Of a stretch of 64,000 nucleotides of DNA, positions 63,131 to 64,000 are shown piece by piece. This stretch comes from Pseudobacteroides cellulosolvens ATCC 35603 = DSM 2933 (GTDB taxonomy: Bacteria > Bacillota > Clostridia > Acetivibrionales > DSM-2933): the NCBI RefSeq assembly GCF_001262605.1, contig NZ_LGTC01000001.1:5902001-5966000 (forward strand), in the 5' to 3' direction. The translations under genes and the position numbers were made by a program. The notes under the pieces were generated by a model. The model searched no databases. It had not been told where the DNA came from and saw only the letters and a program-made list of their open reading frames with translations. Positions within the stretch are counted from its first letter, which is position 1. Every line of letters starts with the position of its first letter.

Positions 63131-63243
63131 ATCTATATACTCCAATTAATTATAATGGTGCCTGTTAAAGTTTATTTTAAATTAGACTCGGATCTGAATA
63201 AAAAGTTCCCAATATAAGTAATTTAGATTTTTCACAAAAAGTG

Positions 63244-63272
63244 TTGACACATAAATAATTCCCTGCTATACT
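63244..63272 (+). promoter_or_regulatory. tRNA-Thr promoter
   Basis: TTGACA (63244-63249), 17 bases, TATACT (63267-63272). Confidence 0.8.
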
Positions 63273-63325
63273 ATCAAAGTGTCGGGGCACGAAATACTGC
63301 TCTTGATAGCAAAGCGTTTATATAT

Positions 63326-63401
63326 GCTGGTGTAGCTCAGCAGGTAGAGCAGCTGACTTGTAATCAGCAGGTCGGGGGTTCGATTCCGTCCACCAGCTCC
63401 A
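63326..63401 (+). tRNA. tRNA-Thr (anticodon TGT)
   Basis: A 76-base tRNA: acceptor GCTGGTG with CACCAGC, D-arm GCTC/GAGC, anticodon loop CTTGTAA reading TGT, TTCGATT T-loop and an encoded CCA end. Confidence 0.94.
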
Positions 63402-63433
63402 AACCTCATAACCTAACGGTTATGGGGTTTTTG
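63402..63433 (+). terminator. tRNA-Thr terminator
   Basis: AACCTCATAACC (63402-63413) pairs with GGTTATGGGGTT (63418-63429) with one G-T pair, then T-run. Confidence 0.8.
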
Positions 63434-63616
63434 CTTTGTTCTGGGTTTCAAAGGTTCAATTAAGGAATAAATATACGTTTCATTATTTAGGGTTTTATGT
63501 ATGGCAGTACATACACTCAAATATATTTTATCATAAATTTAGATTTTTTGTTTAAAGAAACTAGCTTAGGGTATATATTAATTACCAATTAATTATACAA
63601 AAAGGAGGTGTTTCAA

Positions 63617-63709
63617 ATGATGGTATGTTCACCTGAATGGAATGGATGCAAAGAAGTAGATTTTGAAGAAGATCTTGTTGAAACATCTGAAAAGAGTAAA
63701 ACTGAATAA
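63617..63709 (+). CDS. 30-codon small protein with its own ribosome site and terminator
   Basis: The reading frame MMVCSPEWNGCKEVDFEEDL followed by VETSEKSKTE is 30 residues long. AAAGGAGGTG lies six bases before the ATG, a near-perfect ribosome site. A perfect 12-bp terminator hairpin starts 22 bases after the stop, so this is likely a real single-gene transcript. It has two Cys separated by six residues (CSPEWNGC) and an acidic second half. I do not know the family. It could be a modified-peptide precursor, a signalling peptide or a small structural protein. No maturation gene is visible in the window. Confidence 0.55.
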   Translation: MMVCSPEWNGCKEVDFEEDLVETSEKSKTE

Positions 63710-63730
63710 GCTTATTAATATTAATTTAAT

Positions 63731-63764
63731 AAAAAATACACGGTTTAATGATCGTGTATTTTTT
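63731..63764 (+). terminator. Terminator of the 30-codon gene
   Basis: AAAAAATACACG (63731-63742) pairs perfectly with CGTGTATTTTTT (63753-63764); loop of 10. Confidence 0.8.
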
Positions 63765-63789
63765 GTTTTTATATTTGACCTTTTAACAC

Positions 63790-63818
63790 TTGGCTTTTCT
63801 GCATGGCCCTGGTATGAT
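63790..63818 (+). promoter_or_regulatory. Promoter of the right-edge gene
   Basis: TTGGCT (63790-63795), 17 bases, TATGAT (63813-63818); TATAAT also occurs at 63818. Confidence 0.4.
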
Positions 63819-63860
63819 ATAATAAATATGGAAAGAGAATTAATTTGGAGGGGTCAGCAT

Positions 63861-64000
63861 TTGAGGAATAATGATGGAGATAAAAGGCGTTTATTAAGGC
63901 AGCTTAGGCGAGACCAGGAAGACTTTAGAAGTGCAGGCAGAAGCTTTATTTATTTTATTGTTGGGATGGCCCTCATTGCTGGCGGACTGTATTTGGTTTT
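63861..64000 (+). CDS. Start of a membrane protein, truncated by the window end
   Basis: About 46 codons are visible. A charged N-terminus (DGDKRRLLRQLRRDQEDF) leads into a hydrophobic helix (FIYFIVGMALIAGGLYLV). TTG 63861 has TTGGAGGGG eight bases upstream. An in-frame ATG at 63828 lies next to the predicted transcription start and lacks a ribosome site. Too short to name. Confidence 0.55.
   Translation, partial: MRNNDGDKRRLLRQLRRDQEDFRSAGRSFIYFIVGMALIAGGLYLV

Overview
This window looks like chromosomal DNA of a low-GC, Gram-positive, spore-forming anaerobe of the cellulosome-making clostridia (Acetivibrio/Ruminiclostridium type). Evidence: a secreted esterase ending in a type I dockerin, a surface protein with three SLH domains, the germination protein YpeB, a DnaI-like helicase loader next to a DnaD-type protein, a group-4 hydrogenase-type membrane complex, AT-rich intergenes and strong GGAGG ribosome sites. 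The genus is inference.

Layout. 1-5820 (minus): end-truncated hyf-type membrane hydrogenase operon (hyfB-C-E-F-G), with an AraC regulator upstream (5965-6762). 6982-13333: an anchored low-complexity protein, a REC-kinase protein, and a large hybrid kinase followed by a REC-AraC regulator. 13469-23729 (plus): urea import and hydrolysis, urtABCDE-ureABCEFGD, preceded by a leader RNA that looks like an antitermination switch; ureD carries a one-base frameshift. 23805-27320: LRR/WG-repeat/SLH surface protein. 27618-30353: two small regulator modules (XRE plus membrane protein; GntR plus ABC exporter), each with visible palindromic operators. 30464-33855: sensor kinase and a REC-HD-GYP regulator whose HD-GYP domain is cut short. 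34426-42710 (plus): tightly coupled five-gene unit: FapA-like protein, GAF protein, YhaO-like nuclease, YhaN-like ATPase, and an SH3-NlpC/P60 lipoprotein without its catalytic residues. 42982-46767: PilZ protein, SMI1/KNR4 protein, second GntR-ABC module. 46949-50500: MarR regulator and an ArsA-type ATPase operon sharing one operator sequence. 50618-58876: dockerin esterase, Cys-rich protein, MGDG-synthase-like glycosyltransferase, YpeB, ECF sigma factor, CPBP protease. 58993-64000: helicase loader and DnaD protein, tRNA-Val and tRNA-Thr, MerR regulator, small membrane proteins, an unlisted 30-codon gene, and the start of a truncated gene.

Two nickel systems (urease and a probable [NiFe] complex) sit about 13 kb apart. 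Signalling genes are dense: four kinase or REC-kinase proteins, two further response regulators, and c-di-GMP-type domains (HD-GYP, PilZ).

The most novel item is a pair of roughly 100-bp elements, at 34065-34159 and 42769-42869, in opposite orientation. They share a near-identical core, an identical inner stem, and outer stems that differ in sequence but both stay paired. In one consistent orientation they lie upstream of the HD-GYP operon and of the PilZ gene. That suggests an unrecognised structured RNA tied to c-di-GMP genes, although a mobile palindromic repeat is also possible.
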